64,000 bases of DNA. It comes from Dyella ginsengisoli LA-4. GTDB taxonomy: Bacteria > Pseudomonadota > Gammaproteobacteria > Xanthomonadales > Rhodanobacteraceae. The notes under the pieces are model-generated. The model worked only from the letters and a program-made list of their open reading frames with translations. It searched no databases and was not told the origin of the DNA. This document shows, one piece after another, positions 26,482-34,993 of this stretch. Position numbers and translations under genes: made by a program. Each line of letters starts with the position of its first letter. The first letter of the stretch is position 1. The stretch lies in NCBI RefSeq assembly GCF_000334915.1, contig NZ_AMSF01000056.1, forward strand, positions 62,001 through 126,000, given 5' to 3'.

Positions 26482-26508
26482 GCGGGGGCCTCGCAGTGAG
26501 GGCCCCGC
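26482..26508 (+). terminator. Possible terminator after the PI-PLC-like gene
   Basis: An 11-bp stem with one mismatch (GCGGGGGCCTC against GAGGGCCCCGC) and a 5-base loop, 9 bases after the stop codon. A short run of T follows only after several G/C bases, so termination is uncertain. Confidence 0.4.
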
Positions 26509-26626
26509 CGCGGGTTTCGGGACATGCGCCGGTATCCGGCATCCCGGCACCCGCCCACATCCGTGAAGGGCAGGCGCGGGATGATTCGGGCGCAGGTGGT
26601 TCCAGGGAGTAGGGAGGGGAAAACGC

Positions 26627-27121
26627 ATGGCCGCAGACAGCTTCGAATACGAGGTGGCCAGGGGGGCTCGAAATTCGGCCGATCCGCATGACGACCCCGG
26701 CGCGCGTTGCGTGGCCGGTGGGCGGCGCGCGGTGAAGGAAACCGACCCGAGTCGCATACCGATCATCCGCGAGTGGGAGTACGCCTCCGGTCGCGTCATC
26801 GCCTTTTCCAAGATCGACTCATGCCTCGGTGCCATCCAGATCGCCGACAACCGGCTGCTGAGAGGTGCCCACTTCTCGATGTTCGCCTCCGGCGTGCCCT
26901 ACGACACGGTGCAGTTCGTGGCGGCGATGACCGCCGCGGGCTTCCAGGCGAACCTGCCGATCCTGTATTTCGGCGGGGGCGTCCAGGATTGGCTTCCGGG
27001 CCTGGGCATGAATGCCTACATGGGCGTTGCCCCGTTTGCCCACCCGGTTGCCGACGCCGCCCAGCGGCAGTGGATCTTCGAAATGGACAACGGTGCGTTC
27101 ACCTACCACTCGATGGCGTAG
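26627..27121 (+). CDS. Small protein with a CheD-like Cys-His arrangement, candidate deamidase effector or immunity protein
   Basis: 164 residues, no signal peptide, preceded by a good ribosome site (GGGAGGGG). I do not recognise it with certainty. Residues 64-83 contain DSCLGAIQ followed, 16 residues after Cys66, by RGAHFSMF with His82. A helix with hydrophobic spacing comes next (QFVAAMTAAGF), then a strand and YFGGGV at 114-119. CheD glutamine deamidases show the same order: GSC, a His about 17 residues later, a helix, and FGGA. This suggests a deamidase fold. Alternatively it is an immunity protein for the phospholipase upstream. Comparison is by eye and may fail in a profile search. Confidence 0.45.
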   Translation: MAADSFEYEVARGARNSADPHDDPGARCVAGGRRAVKETDPSRIPIIREWEYASGRVIAFSKIDSCLGAIQIADNRLLRGAHFSMFASGVPYDTVQFVAAMTAAGFQANLPILYFGGGVQDWLPGLGMNAYMGVAPFAHPVADAAQRQWIFEMDNGAFTYHSMA

Positions 27122-27173
27122 CACGGGCTGCGTCGCGCAGACAGCGCGCGACAAGGCGGATAGGGAGAGCCGG

Positions 27174-27683
27174 ATGATGGGAAAATCAGCGGACAGGCGG
27201 GGATTCCGGCGATGGTCGCCGGTATGGCTGGCGTTGCTGGCACTGGCTGCGATGGGAGAGGTACAGGCGATGGGAAAGATGTGCATGTTTTCCGCGGTGC
27301 AAGGTGTGGTGACCGAGCACGGCAAGCCGGTGCAGGGCGCGGTGATCCGGCGCGGCTTCTTCTGGCACTGGAAGAGCGAGCGCGGTTCGGACGAGGCCAC
27401 GACCGACGAGCAGGGGCGCTTCGCACTGCCCGCGATATGGCGCAGCTCGCTGTTCGGCGCGCTGCTGCCGCACGAGCCGGTGGTGGAACAGCAGATATCC
27501 ATCGAGTACGGCGGCAGGAGCTACGTCGCGTGGAGTTTCATGAAGGGCTCGTACCAGGAAAACGACGAGCTGTTCGGGCGTCCGCTGGAACTGCGCTGCC
27601 CGCTCGAGAACGAGCCGGTCAAGCACCGGCTCAAGGAAGATCATGTTGAGCACGACATTTTCGGGATCTGCGAACTGCCCTGA
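27174..27683 (+). CDS. Exported DUF6795-like protein, candidate immunity protein
   Basis: 169 residues. Residues 12-31 form a hydrophobic export signal (WLALLALAAMG), so it is placed in the periplasm or anchored in the inner membrane. The body starts with CMFSAVQGVVTEHGKPVQGA and continues as a carboxypeptidase-regulatory-like beta sandwich (ATTDEQGRFALP). The look is that of DUF6795, a family I recall beside T6SS cargo genes. The ATG at 27174 follows AGGGAGAG; an in-frame ATG 3 bases later is nearly equivalent. It is 15 bp upstream of the lipase, fitting an immunity gene that protects the periplasmic face against that enzyme. Confidence 0.6.
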   Translation: MMGKSADRRGFRRWSPVWLALLALAAMGEVQAMGKMCMFSAVQGVVTEHGKPVQGAVIRRGFFWHWKSERGSDEATTDEQGRFALPAIWRSSLFGALLPHEPVVEQQISIEYGGRSYVAWSFMKGSYQENDELFGRPLELRCPLENEPVKHRLKEDHVEHDIFGICELP

Positions 27684-27698
27684 ACAACCTCCGGACAA

Positions 27699-28880
27699 AT
27701 GGACACTGTCATGACGGACTTCACGCCAACAGAAGCAGCACGCATCGCCAGGGGCGTCTACGGCCTGCGCACCGAAACCGTATCGGGACTGGCACGAAAT
27801 CACCGCGATCTGGGCTGCGAGGGCATGTTCGCGGTCGACGACAGCTCACGCTTCGTCGGCCGCTCCGGCGGCCTGGTCGTGTGCAAGAAGCTCACCGGCT
27901 TCGGCTACATCGCCGCCGGCGAGGGACGCCGGCAGGGCGAGGTGCTGATCGCGACGCGCGGCACCGACATGCCGCTGGACTGGCTCAGCAATTTCAACAT
28001 CGGCGTACAGATCGGACCGGGCGGGCACCTGGTTCATGCCGGTTTCCACGACATCTGGAAATCGTTCGCCGCCGACATCGCCGAATTCCTGCGCGGGCGC
28101 AATCCGTCGGTGGTCCACTGCGTGGGGCACAGCCTCGGCGGCGCACTGGCCAATCTCAACGCGGATTACCTGACCAGCAAGGGAGTCGGCAGCGTGCGCC
28201 TGTACACCTTCGGTGCGCCACGTGCCGGTACGGTGCCATTTGCCCGCGCGCTGACCCGGCGGGTCGGAGCCGCCCACATGTACCGTGTCCACCACCGTTC
28301 GGATCCGGTGCCGATGATCCCCGTTTTTCCGTTCCAGCACGCGCCTGTCCACGGGACCATGTACGAGCTGACCGGCCGGCACACGGGGCTGATCAACAGC
28401 CAGGCGCATTCGATGCTGGGCAGCTACATGCCGGGCGTCGACGAACTGGACTGGCTGGCGCTGGCCCGTCAGGGACAGGACGCGATGGCCGACGCGCACA
28501 CGCAATCCTGGCTCGACCAGGTCGCCGGAGGCGGTGGTGGGATCATCCCCTTCGGCGCCCGTGCCCTGCAGATGATCGGTCGCGCGCTGGGCTGGTTGCT
28601 GCGGCAGGTGCGGAATGTCCTGGTGGGCGTGCTGGGAACGGCGGCCACGGTGGGGATGACGGTGCTCGACCAGCTGGCCTGGATGATCAGCCAGGCGGCA
28701 CAGCTGTCGATCAGCGTGTCTTCCTACGTTGGCACGCTCATCGCCGCGATCTTCCGGTTCCTTGGCCGTACCGTCATGACCGGCGTGTCGATGACGATGG
28801 CCTTTGTCCGCTGGGTGCTCGATCTGCTCTACAGCAGCCTGGGCAATGTCGCCCGGCTCGCGCTCTCCGTGCTGGACTAG
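27699..28880 (+). CDS. Class 3 lipase with C-terminal membrane segments, candidate T6SS phospholipase effector
   Basis: 393 residues. The alpha/beta-hydrolase half carries the nucleophile elbow GHSLGGALA at residues 143-151 (Ser145), a plausible catalytic Asp in HHRSDPVPM and a His in QAHSMLG; the block LIATRGTD is typical of Lipase_3. The last ~110 residues are strongly hydrophobic with several predicted membrane or amphipathic helices (VLVGVLGTAATVGMTVL and LIAAIFRFLG). T6SS lipases (Tle families) attack phospholipids of the target cell. The start ATG at 27699 or at 27711 are both possible. It follows its probable immunity gene by 15 bp. Confidence 0.78.
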   Translation: MDTVMTDFTPTEAARIARGVYGLRTETVSGLARNHRDLGCEGMFAVDDSSRFVGRSGGLVVCKKLTGFGYIAAGEGRRQGEVLIATRGTDMPLDWLSNFNIGVQIGPGGHLVHAGFHDIWKSFAADIAEFLRGRNPSVVHCVGHSLGGALANLNADYLTSKGVGSVRLYTFGAPRAGTVPFARALTRRVGAAHMYRVHHRSDPVPMIPVFPFQHAPVHGTMYELTGRHTGLINSQAHSMLGSYMPGVDELDWLALARQGQDAMADAHTQSWLDQVAGGGGGIIPFGARALQMIGRALGWLLRQVRNVLVGVLGTAATVGMTVLDQLAWMISQAAQLSISVSSYVGTLIAAIFRFLGRTVMTGVSMTMAFVRWVLDLLYSSLGNVARLALSVLD

Positions 28881-29268
28881 GGCGCGGGCGGGGCATCCGC
28901 CGGCGGGTGCCCCGCGGGGCGTCCTAGGTGGGCTTCTCCGCCACCCGGACGGAAGCGGCGGTATGACCCCGGGGTCGGGGAAGGGGGCGGCCCTGGCCAG
29001 CCCCGGGCGCCCGTACCCGACGCGGCCCGCGGCTGTGCCGGCCCTCGCGCGCGGGGCGGCCGGCCTCGCCCGCGGGCGCGGGCGTGGGCGATTGTGACGG
29101 CGTGATCAATTCCGCGGATCTTTTACGCACCTAACCATGGAGCGCCATGCCGGCCGGTCGTCGCAGACGGGCCCGGGCGCGCAGCCATGGGGGAGGTGCC
29201 GGATGTTCCAGTCGTGCCGTTCGCTTGCATTCGCCGCGCTTCGTGACGCGGATGCGGGGCGCTGAGCC
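28881..29268 (+). other. Gap before PAAR with GC hairpin
   Basis: 388 bp without a supported gene. An 8-bp stem (GCGGGGCA at 28888-28895 with its complement at 28908-28915) lies directly after the lipase stop and may mark the mRNA end; no T-tract. The stretch 29095-29140 is A/T-richer (around GATCAATTCC and GATCTTTTACG) and is a plausible promoter area for the PAAR-vgrG unit. Confidence 0.4.
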
Positions 29269-29559
29269 ATGCCGCAGCCCGCAGCCCGCGTGAGCGATAT
29301 GCACGTCTGCCCGATGGTGACGGGCGTGGTGCCGCACGTCGGTGGGCCGGTCAGCCCTCCCGGCAAGCCGACTGTGCTGATCGGCGGTCTGCCTGCCGCC
29401 CGGATGGGTGACATGGCCATCTGCGTCGGGCCGCCGGACACGATCGTGATGGGTGCGCCGACCGTACTGATCGGCGGCCAGCCCGCCGCGCGGATGGGGG
29501 ACACCTGCTCGCATGGCGGCACCATCGTGCTGGGTTGTTTCACCGTGCTGATCGGTTGA
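29269..29559 (+). CDS. PAAR spike-tip protein
   Basis: 96 residues, a stand-alone PAAR domain that sharpens the VgrG spike and can carry effectors. It has the repeated beta-turn units PTVLIGGLPAARMGD and PTVLIGGQPAARMGD, the metal-binding His and Cys (DMHVCP, DTCSHGG), and ends in VLIG. No effector extension is fused. It starts the unit PAAR, TPR-methyltransferase, vgrG with short spacing (10 and 23 bp). Confidence 0.95.
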   Translation: MPQPAARVSDMHVCPMVTGVVPHVGGPVSPPGKPTVLIGGLPAARMGDMAICVGPPDTIVMGAPTVLIGGQPAARMGDTCSHGGTIVLGCFTVLIG

Positions 29560-29569
29560 GGGGGACTCC

Positions 29570-30958
29570 ATGCGATCCGCGACCCGCTCGATCCCTTCCC
29601 GTCGCAAGGCCCAGCCGCTGTCCCCGGCGGGCCGGGCATTTGCGAGCCAGCTGCAGGAAGCCATGCGGGTACACCAGGCCGGCGACCTGGACGCGGCCGA
29701 GCGCTTGTACGGCGAAGTGCTGGAGCTGCATGCCGCCCAGCCGGACGCGCTGCATTTCCTGGGCGTGCTTGCCCATCAGCGCGGGCGCAGCGATGAGGCG
29801 GTGCTGCTGATCAGCTCGGCGCTGAAGATCATCCCCAGACACCCGGACGCGCACAACAACCTGGGCAACGTGCACAAGGAGTGCGGCCGGCTGGCCGATG
29901 CCGAGCGCTGCTACCGCAGGGCGCTGGCCTGCGCACCGGAGCACTACCAGGCGCAGAGCAATCTCGCCGTGGTACTGGAGGCGCAGGAGCGGCTGGACGA
30001 GGCCTTCGAGGCCTACTCGAAGCTGATCCAGCAGGCGCCGACCTACGCGCACGGCTACTACCGGCTCGGCCTGTTCCTGCGCAACTACGCGCAGAACGAA
30101 GAGCATCTGCAGCAGTCGGCCGAATGTTTCCGCCAGTCCTACGAGCACGACCCGGCCAACGTGCGCGCGCTCGAAGGGGTGGGCGTGGCGCTGTACATGC
30201 TCCATCGGCATGACGAGGCCGCCGACGTCTATCGCCAGTGGCTGGAGCGCGAGCCGGACAACCCGGTGCCGCGACACATGCTGGCCTCCTGCGGCGCCAC
30301 CGAGGCGCCACCGCGCGCTGCCGACGACTATGTACGCGATGTCTTCGATGGCTTCGCCGAGAGTTTCGACGAGCAGCTGATCCAGAACCTGGGCTACCGG
30401 GCGCCGGAGGTGCTGGTCGGCATGCTCGACGAGGTGACGCCCGTCGACGGCGCCTCGCTCGACGTGCTCGATGCCGGGTGTGGCACCGGCCTGTGCGCGC
30501 CGCTGCTGCGCGCGCGTGCGCAGCGGCTGGTCGGGGTGGACCTGTCCGGCGGCATGGTCGACAAGGCGCGCCTGCGAGGCGGCTACGACGCGCTGGAAGT
30601 GGCCGAACTCACCGCCTGGCTGGAGGCGCATCCGCAGGCATTCGACCTGATCGTCTCGGCCGACACGCTGGTGTACTTCGGCCAGCTCGGCCCGGTGCTC
30701 GCCGCCGCCGCCGGGGCGCTGCGTCCCGGTGGCTGGCTGGGCTTCACCCTGGAGGCGGTCGAGGGCGATGACGAGGTGGCCGAGCTCACCTCCAGCGGCC
30801 GCTACCGCCACTCCCGCCCCTACGTGGAGCACCTGCTCGCGGGCAGCGGGTTCGAAGCCGTCACCGTGCGCGGCGACACCCTGCGTCGCGAGGCGGGCAA
30901 GCCCGTGCACGGCTGGGTCGTCCGGGCGCGCCGCAGCCACTCACCCGACGGCGCCTGA
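29570..30958 (+). CDS. TPR protein with C-terminal SAM-dependent methyltransferase domain
   Basis: 462 residues. The first ~240 residues are TPR repeats (QAGDLDAAERLYGEVLELH, HNNLGNVHKECGRLADAERC, NLAVVLEAQERLDEAFEAY). The rest is a class I methyltransferase with motif I LDVLDAGCGTGLCAPLL (about residue 296-312), motif II VGVDLSGGMVDKA, and FDLIVSADTLVYFG. It lies between PAAR and vgrG with 10 and 23 bp spacing, so it is almost certainly co-expressed with the spike. No known T6SS adaptor family (DUF4123, DUF1795, DUF2169) is present, so it could act as a cargo adaptor or modify a spike protein. Its substrate cannot be read from the sequence. Confidence 0.85.
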   Translation: MRSATRSIPSRRKAQPLSPAGRAFASQLQEAMRVHQAGDLDAAERLYGEVLELHAAQPDALHFLGVLAHQRGRSDEAVLLISSALKIIPRHPDAHNNLGNVHKECGRLADAERCYRRALACAPEHYQAQSNLAVVLEAQERLDEAFEAYSKLIQQAPTYAHGYYRLGLFLRNYAQNEEHLQQSAECFRQSYEHDPANVRALEGVGVALYMLHRHDEAADVYRQWLEREPDNPVPRHMLASCGATEAPPRAADDYVRDVFDGFAESFDEQLIQNLGYRAPEVLVGMLDEVTPVDGASLDVLDAGCGTGLCAPLLRARAQRLVGVDLSGGMVDKARLRGGYDALEVAELTAWLEAHPQAFDLIVSADTLVYFGQLGPVLAAAAGALRPGGWLGFTLEAVEGDDEVAELTSSGRYRHSRPYVEHLLAGSGFEAVTVRGDTLRREAGKPVHGWVVRARRSHSPDGA

Positions 30959-30981
30959 GCGCACTACGACGGACTCCGCCC

Positions 30982-33015
30982 ATGGCACATGCGATCACCG
31001 TAACCAGCGACGTCGAGAGCACCCTCCTGTTCGTCCGCATGAGTGCGACCGAGGGACTCGGGCAGCTGTTCTCGTTCGAACTGCACCTGCTCAGTGAGAA
31101 CGCCGAAGTCGACCTGCGCAAGCTGCTCGGCACGCCGATGGCGGTGAAGCTGGTCGACGAGGATGGCACCACGCGCTACTTCCACGGCATCGTGGCGGAG
31201 GCCGAGCAGACCGGCTTCGAGACGATCTCCAAGGTGCGCTACGCCGCCTACCGCATGCAGCTGGTGCCCAAGCCCTGGCTGCTGTCGCAGAAGATCGACT
31301 GCCGCATCTACACCGAGATGGACGTGCCGTCGATCGTCAAGGCGGTGCTCGGCGACATCGGTTACGCCGACGTCAAGCTCAGTCTCACCGGCAACTACCC
31401 GCAGCGCGACTACTGCGTGCAGTACCGCGAGAGCGGCCTGAACTTCATCAGCCGCCTGCTGGAGCAGGAAGGCATCTATTACTTCTTCACCCATGCGGCG
31501 AACGCGCACACCCTGGTGCTGGCCGACGCGCTGGGCGCGCACGCAGCCACCAGCGGCTTCGAGCATGTGCCGTACTGTCCGCCGACCCAGCGCGGCGGAC
31601 GCCAGGCCGGCTCGATGACGCAGTGGCGCACCGCCGAACAGGTGCGTTCGCTGAAGGTGCAGCTCACCGATTACAACCCGCTCACGCCGAAGACCTCGCT
31701 GCTGGGCACCGCCACGCTGAGCGGCTCGGAATACCACGGTGTCGGCGGCCTGGATGTGTTCGACTATCCCGGCCCGCACGAGACCGCGGCGGACGGCAAC
31801 CGCTACGCGCAGGTGCAGGTCGAGGCGCGTAACGCGCTGCACAAGGCCTGCCACGGACAGACCGACGCCTTCGGCATCGCCTGCGGCGCACTGTTCACGC
31901 TGCAGGATTTTCCGCTGCAGGCGCTCAACCGGGAGTACCTGGTCACCGGCACCCGCATCGAGCTGTGTGACCCCGGCTATTACGGCGGCGCGGATGCGAG
32001 CCAGGAGCCGTTCCGCTGCGACCTGCAGGCGATCCCCAGCAGCCAGCCGTTCCGCAGCCTGGCTGCCGCGGCCAAGCCGCGCATCGCCGGCCTGCAGACC
32101 GCAGTGGTCTGCGGCAGCGACACCGACGAGGACATCGCGGTCGACAAGTACGGCCGCGTGCAGGTGACCTTCCCCTGGAACAAGCCGGACAAGCCGAATG
32201 CCAAGAGCTCCTGTCCGGTGCGCGTGGCCTCGCCGTGGGCCGGCAAGACCTGGGGTGCGGTCAGCATCCCGCGCGTCGGCCAGGAAGTGGTGGTGAGTTT
32301 CCTCGAGGGCGATCCGGACCGCCCGCTGATCATCGGCAGCGTCTACAACGCCGACAACATGCCGCCCTACGCGCTGCCGGACAACAAGACCCAGTCCGGC
32401 GTGAAATCGCGCAGCCTGCTCGGCGGCGCCGACGACGCCAACGAGCTGCGTTTCGAGGACAAGAAGGGTTCCGAGCAGTTCTTCATCCACGCGCAGAAGG
32501 ACATGCTGGAGGAGGTCGAGAACGACCACACCGTCACCATCGACCATGACGAGAAGGTGACGATCAAGAACGACCAGACGCTGGAGGTCGGCAACGACCA
32601 GACCGAGACCGTCAAGCACGACCGCAAGGTCACCGTGCAGAACGACGACAAGCTCGACGTCACCGCCAATGGCACCACCAGCATCGGGCAGAAGTTCAAG
32701 CTCAGCGCCGGCACCGAGATCGAGCTGGTCACCGGCGCGTCCAGCATCACCATGAAGAGCGACGGCACCATCGAGATCAAGGGCGTCAACATCAAGATCA
32801 CCGGCAGCGTCGGTGTGAAGGTGGAGGGGCAGGTCGAGGTCGGGATCAAGGCGGGTGCCACCATGGACATCGGCGCCGGCGCCAGCCTGAAGGCGCACTC
32901 GGACGCGATGCTGGAAGTGGCCGGCAGTGCGATGACCACGGTCAAGGGAGCGATGACCACCATCAAGGGCGACGCGATGACCCAGGTCTCCGGCGCCATC
33001 ATCATGATCGGCTGA
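30982..33015 (+). CDS. vgrG: T6SS spike protein VgrG
   Basis: 677 residues. The gp27-like N-terminal half runs to about residue 370 (VRMSATEGLGQLFSFELHLLS, YCVQYRESGLNFISRLLEQEG). The gp5-like OB-fold follows (DKYGRVQVTFPWN, CPVRVASPWAGKTWG, SIPRVGQEVVVSFLEGDPDRP). A beta-helical needle with short repeats (NDQTLEVGNDQTETVKHD, then KGAMTTIKGDAMTQVSG) ends the protein. There is no C-terminal toxin domain, so cargo must ride through PAAR, Hcp or adaptors. The ATG at 30982 opens the family N-terminus. Confidence 0.97.
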   Translation: MAHAITVTSDVESTLLFVRMSATEGLGQLFSFELHLLSENAEVDLRKLLGTPMAVKLVDEDGTTRYFHGIVAEAEQTGFETISKVRYAAYRMQLVPKPWLLSQKIDCRIYTEMDVPSIVKAVLGDIGYADVKLSLTGNYPQRDYCVQYRESGLNFISRLLEQEGIYYFFTHAANAHTLVLADALGAHAATSGFEHVPYCPPTQRGGRQAGSMTQWRTAEQVRSLKVQLTDYNPLTPKTSLLGTATLSGSEYHGVGGLDVFDYPGPHETAADGNRYAQVQVEARNALHKACHGQTDAFGIACGALFTLQDFPLQALNREYLVTGTRIELCDPGYYGGADASQEPFRCDLQAIPSSQPFRSLAAAAKPRIAGLQTAVVCGSDTDEDIAVDKYGRVQVTFPWNKPDKPNAKSSCPVRVASPWAGKTWGAVSIPRVGQEVVVSFLEGDPDRPLIIGSVYNADNMPPYALPDNKTQSGVKSRSLLGGADDANELRFEDKKGSEQFFIHAQKDMLEEVENDHTVTIDHDEKVTIKNDQTLEVGNDQTETVKHDRKVTVQNDDKLDVTANGTTSIGQKFKLSAGTEIELVTGASSITMKSDGTIEIKGVNIKITGSVGVKVEGQVEVGIKAGATMDIGAGASLKAHSDAMLEVAGSAMTTVKGAMTTIKGDAMTQVSGAIIMIG

Positions 33016-33026
33016 CGGGGGCGCAC

Positions 33027-33566
33027 ATGTCGGCAGTCATTCACGCCTCGGTGCAGATGGAGCTTCCCGCGGAAGCCAATGCGGTGCTTCGCGCGGAGAT
33101 GACCCCGCAGGTGGCCGTGCAGGCGCTGCTCGCCGCCGGTCGCCCGCAGGACGCGCTCACCCTGCTGGCCCGCCTGCTGCCCAAGCGCTACGCGGTGGCC
33201 TGGGTCTGCCAGTGCGCGCGCGAGCAGGCGCTCTCCCAGGAAGACCGCGCCGGCGCCTCGCTGGCCGAGCAGTGGGTGCGCGAACCCAGCGAAAGCAATC
33301 GGCGCGCCGCGTTCGAGTTCGCCCACGCCGGCGGCTACAAGTCGCTGGGCGCATGGATCGCCGCCTCGGCCGGCTGGTCCGGCGGCAGCCTGGCGCCGGC
33401 CGCGCAGGAGACGCCGGTGCCGCCGCCCGAGCATCTCACCGCGCGCGCCACGGTGGCGGCAATCAACCTGCTGGCGGCGCTGGAGCCGGCCGAGTTCGAT
33501 GCCCGGCGCAAGGCCTTCATCGAGCGTGCGACCAGCCTGCTGCAGGCCGGGGGAGGGGAGGCATGA
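33027..33566 (+). CDS. T6SS-associated protein, DUF6931-like
   Basis: 179 residues, helical and Ala-rich, without signal peptide. Blocks such as LPKRYAVAWVCQCARE, WVREPSESNRRAAFEFA and RATVAAINLLAALEP match my memory of DUF6931, a family found in T6SS clusters next to vgrG. Function unknown; its position 11 bp after vgrG and before the FHA gene suggests a cytoplasmic helper of spike loading or assembly. A Pro-rich stretch separates the N-terminal helical part from the last ~45 residues. Confidence 0.6.
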   Translation: MSAVIHASVQMELPAEANAVLRAEMTPQVAVQALLAAGRPQDALTLLARLLPKRYAVAWVCQCAREQALSQEDRAGASLAEQWVREPSESNRRAAFEFAHAGGYKSLGAWIAASAGWSGGSLAPAAQETPVPPPEHLTARATVAAINLLAALEPAEFDARRKAFIERATSLLQAGGGEA

Positions 33567-33624
33567 GCCGCTGCCCCGCCCATCCGCATCGGTCCGACTT
33601 CCCTCATCAAGAGGAGCGCTGAGC

Positions 33625-34968
33625 GTGTCGTCGATTCCCACTCTGGTCCTGGCGGTCACCGGCGTGCACGCGGCGCAGTTCGGCGCGCGCGGGCAGAAGT
33701 CTTTCGAGGGGCGCGACGGTAGTATCGGTCGCTCGGAGGATTGCGACTGGGTGCTCAGCGCCTCGGGCGTGTCGCGGGTGCACGCGATGATCCGCTGCCT
33801 CAACGGCATCTACTTCATCGAGGACCGCAGCACCAACGGCATGCTTCTCAACGGCGTGCCGCTGGTGAAGGGCGACCCGTCAGCGCTCAAGCATGGCGAC
33901 CGCCTGCAGATCGATACCTTCGAGGTATCCGTGAGCGTGCAGGCGGCCGGTGCGGTGCCAGCTCCGGCCGCGCCGATGCCGCCGGCGCCGCAGGACGTGT
34001 TCTCCACCTCGCCGCTGCCGCCGGCCGCCCCGATGCCGATGGGGCGCGACCCGCTCGACGACTTCCTCGATCTGGGGCCAGGCCCGGGCTCCCGGCCGCC
34101 GGCCGATGCCGGGCTGATCCCCGATCCGGTGGCGCCGGCCGGGGGCTCGCTCGATCCGCTGAGTTTCCTCGACGAGCCGTTCGCGCCGTCGCCGTCTCCC
34201 GCTGCACCGTCACCGGACTGGAACCACACGCCGGGCGTCTCCGACCACTTCCGGCCGCCGTTGCCGGAAGGCCAGCGCGCCGCCCAGATGCTGCCGGAAA
34301 ACTGGGACCTGACCGTGGGCGACTTCGGCGCGCCGGCGGCATCGACGCCGGTTCCCGACCCGGCGCCTGCTCCGGTGCCGGCCCCCCCGCCCGCCGCCTG
34401 GACACCGCCGGCACCGGCTCCCGCATCCGTGTCGACCGGTGCTGCGATGCCGGCGGACATCCAGCAGATGCTGTCGATCGTGGTCGACGGCGTGATGGAC
34501 GTGCTGCGCGCACGCGCCGAGATCAAGAACACCTTCCGCCTGCCGGTGACGATCATCCAGCGCTCGGAGAACAACCCGCTGAAGTTCGCGCCGAACGCGG
34601 AGGAAGCGCTGCAGAAGATCCTCTCGCCACCGAACGCGGCATTCCTTTCCGGCCCCTCCGCGTTCGACGACGCCTTCGACGATATCCGCTGCCACCAGAT
34701 GGCGATGCTCGCCGGCGTGCGCGCTGCGTTCGAATCGCTGCTGTCGCATTTCAACCCCGACCGCTTCGAGCAGGAGGCCGACGGCGGCAAGCGCTCGGCG
34801 TTCGCCGGCAAGGGGCGCTACTGGGAGAAGTACCGCGAGCATTTCGAAGGGCTGGCCAAGAACCCCGACGAATGCTTCCGCCGCCTGTTCGGCGACGAAT
34901 TCGCGCGGGCCTACGAAGAGCAGCTGGCGCGCCTGAAGTCGGCGCGCCGCAACGCCGCGCGGCGATGA
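33625..34968 (+). CDS. tagH: T6SS FHA-domain protein (TagH/Fha)
   Basis: 447 residues starting at GTG 33625 after GAGGAG. The N-terminal ~100 residues form an FHA phosphothreonine-binding domain: SIGRSEDCDWVL, GVSRVHAMI and RSTNGMLLNG supply the conserved Gly-Arg, Ser-x-x-His and Asn-Gly. A long Pro/Ala linker (about 110-280) leads to the C-terminal T6SS FHA-associated domain (MLSIVVDGVMDVLRARAEIK, NPLKFAPNAEEAL, FESLLSHFNPDRFE). In Pseudomonas and Agrobacterium, Fha is recruited by a kinase-phosphorylated partner and activates secretion. Candidate phospho-sites are found here in TssL and in both kinases. Confidence 0.92.
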   Translation: MSSIPTLVLAVTGVHAAQFGARGQKSFEGRDGSIGRSEDCDWVLSASGVSRVHAMIRCLNGIYFIEDRSTNGMLLNGVPLVKGDPSALKHGDRLQIDTFEVSVSVQAAGAVPAPAAPMPPAPQDVFSTSPLPPAAPMPMGRDPLDDFLDLGPGPGSRPPADAGLIPDPVAPAGGSLDPLSFLDEPFAPSPSPAAPSPDWNHTPGVSDHFRPPLPEGQRAAQMLPENWDLTVGDFGAPAASTPVPDPAPAPVPAPPPAAWTPPAPAPASVSTGAAMPADIQQMLSIVVDGVMDVLRARAEIKNTFRLPVTIIQRSENNPLKFAPNAEEALQKILSPPNAAFLSGPSAFDDAFDDIRCHQMAMLAGVRAAFESLLSHFNPDRFEQEADGGKRSAFAGKGRYWEKYREHFEGLAKNPDECFRRLFGDEFARAYEEQLARLKSARRNAARR

Positions 34969-34993
34969 CATTTCAGACACGGGCATCGATCCG

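Noticed and set aside
28888-28915. Hairpin after the lipase as a definite terminator
   Set aside because: The 8-bp stem is GC-rich but lacks a T-tract; kept only as a note in the gap description.
32500-33015. Possible effector extension on VgrG
   Set aside because: The C-terminus is only the short-repeat beta-helical needle, and the protein has the length of an unextended VgrG.
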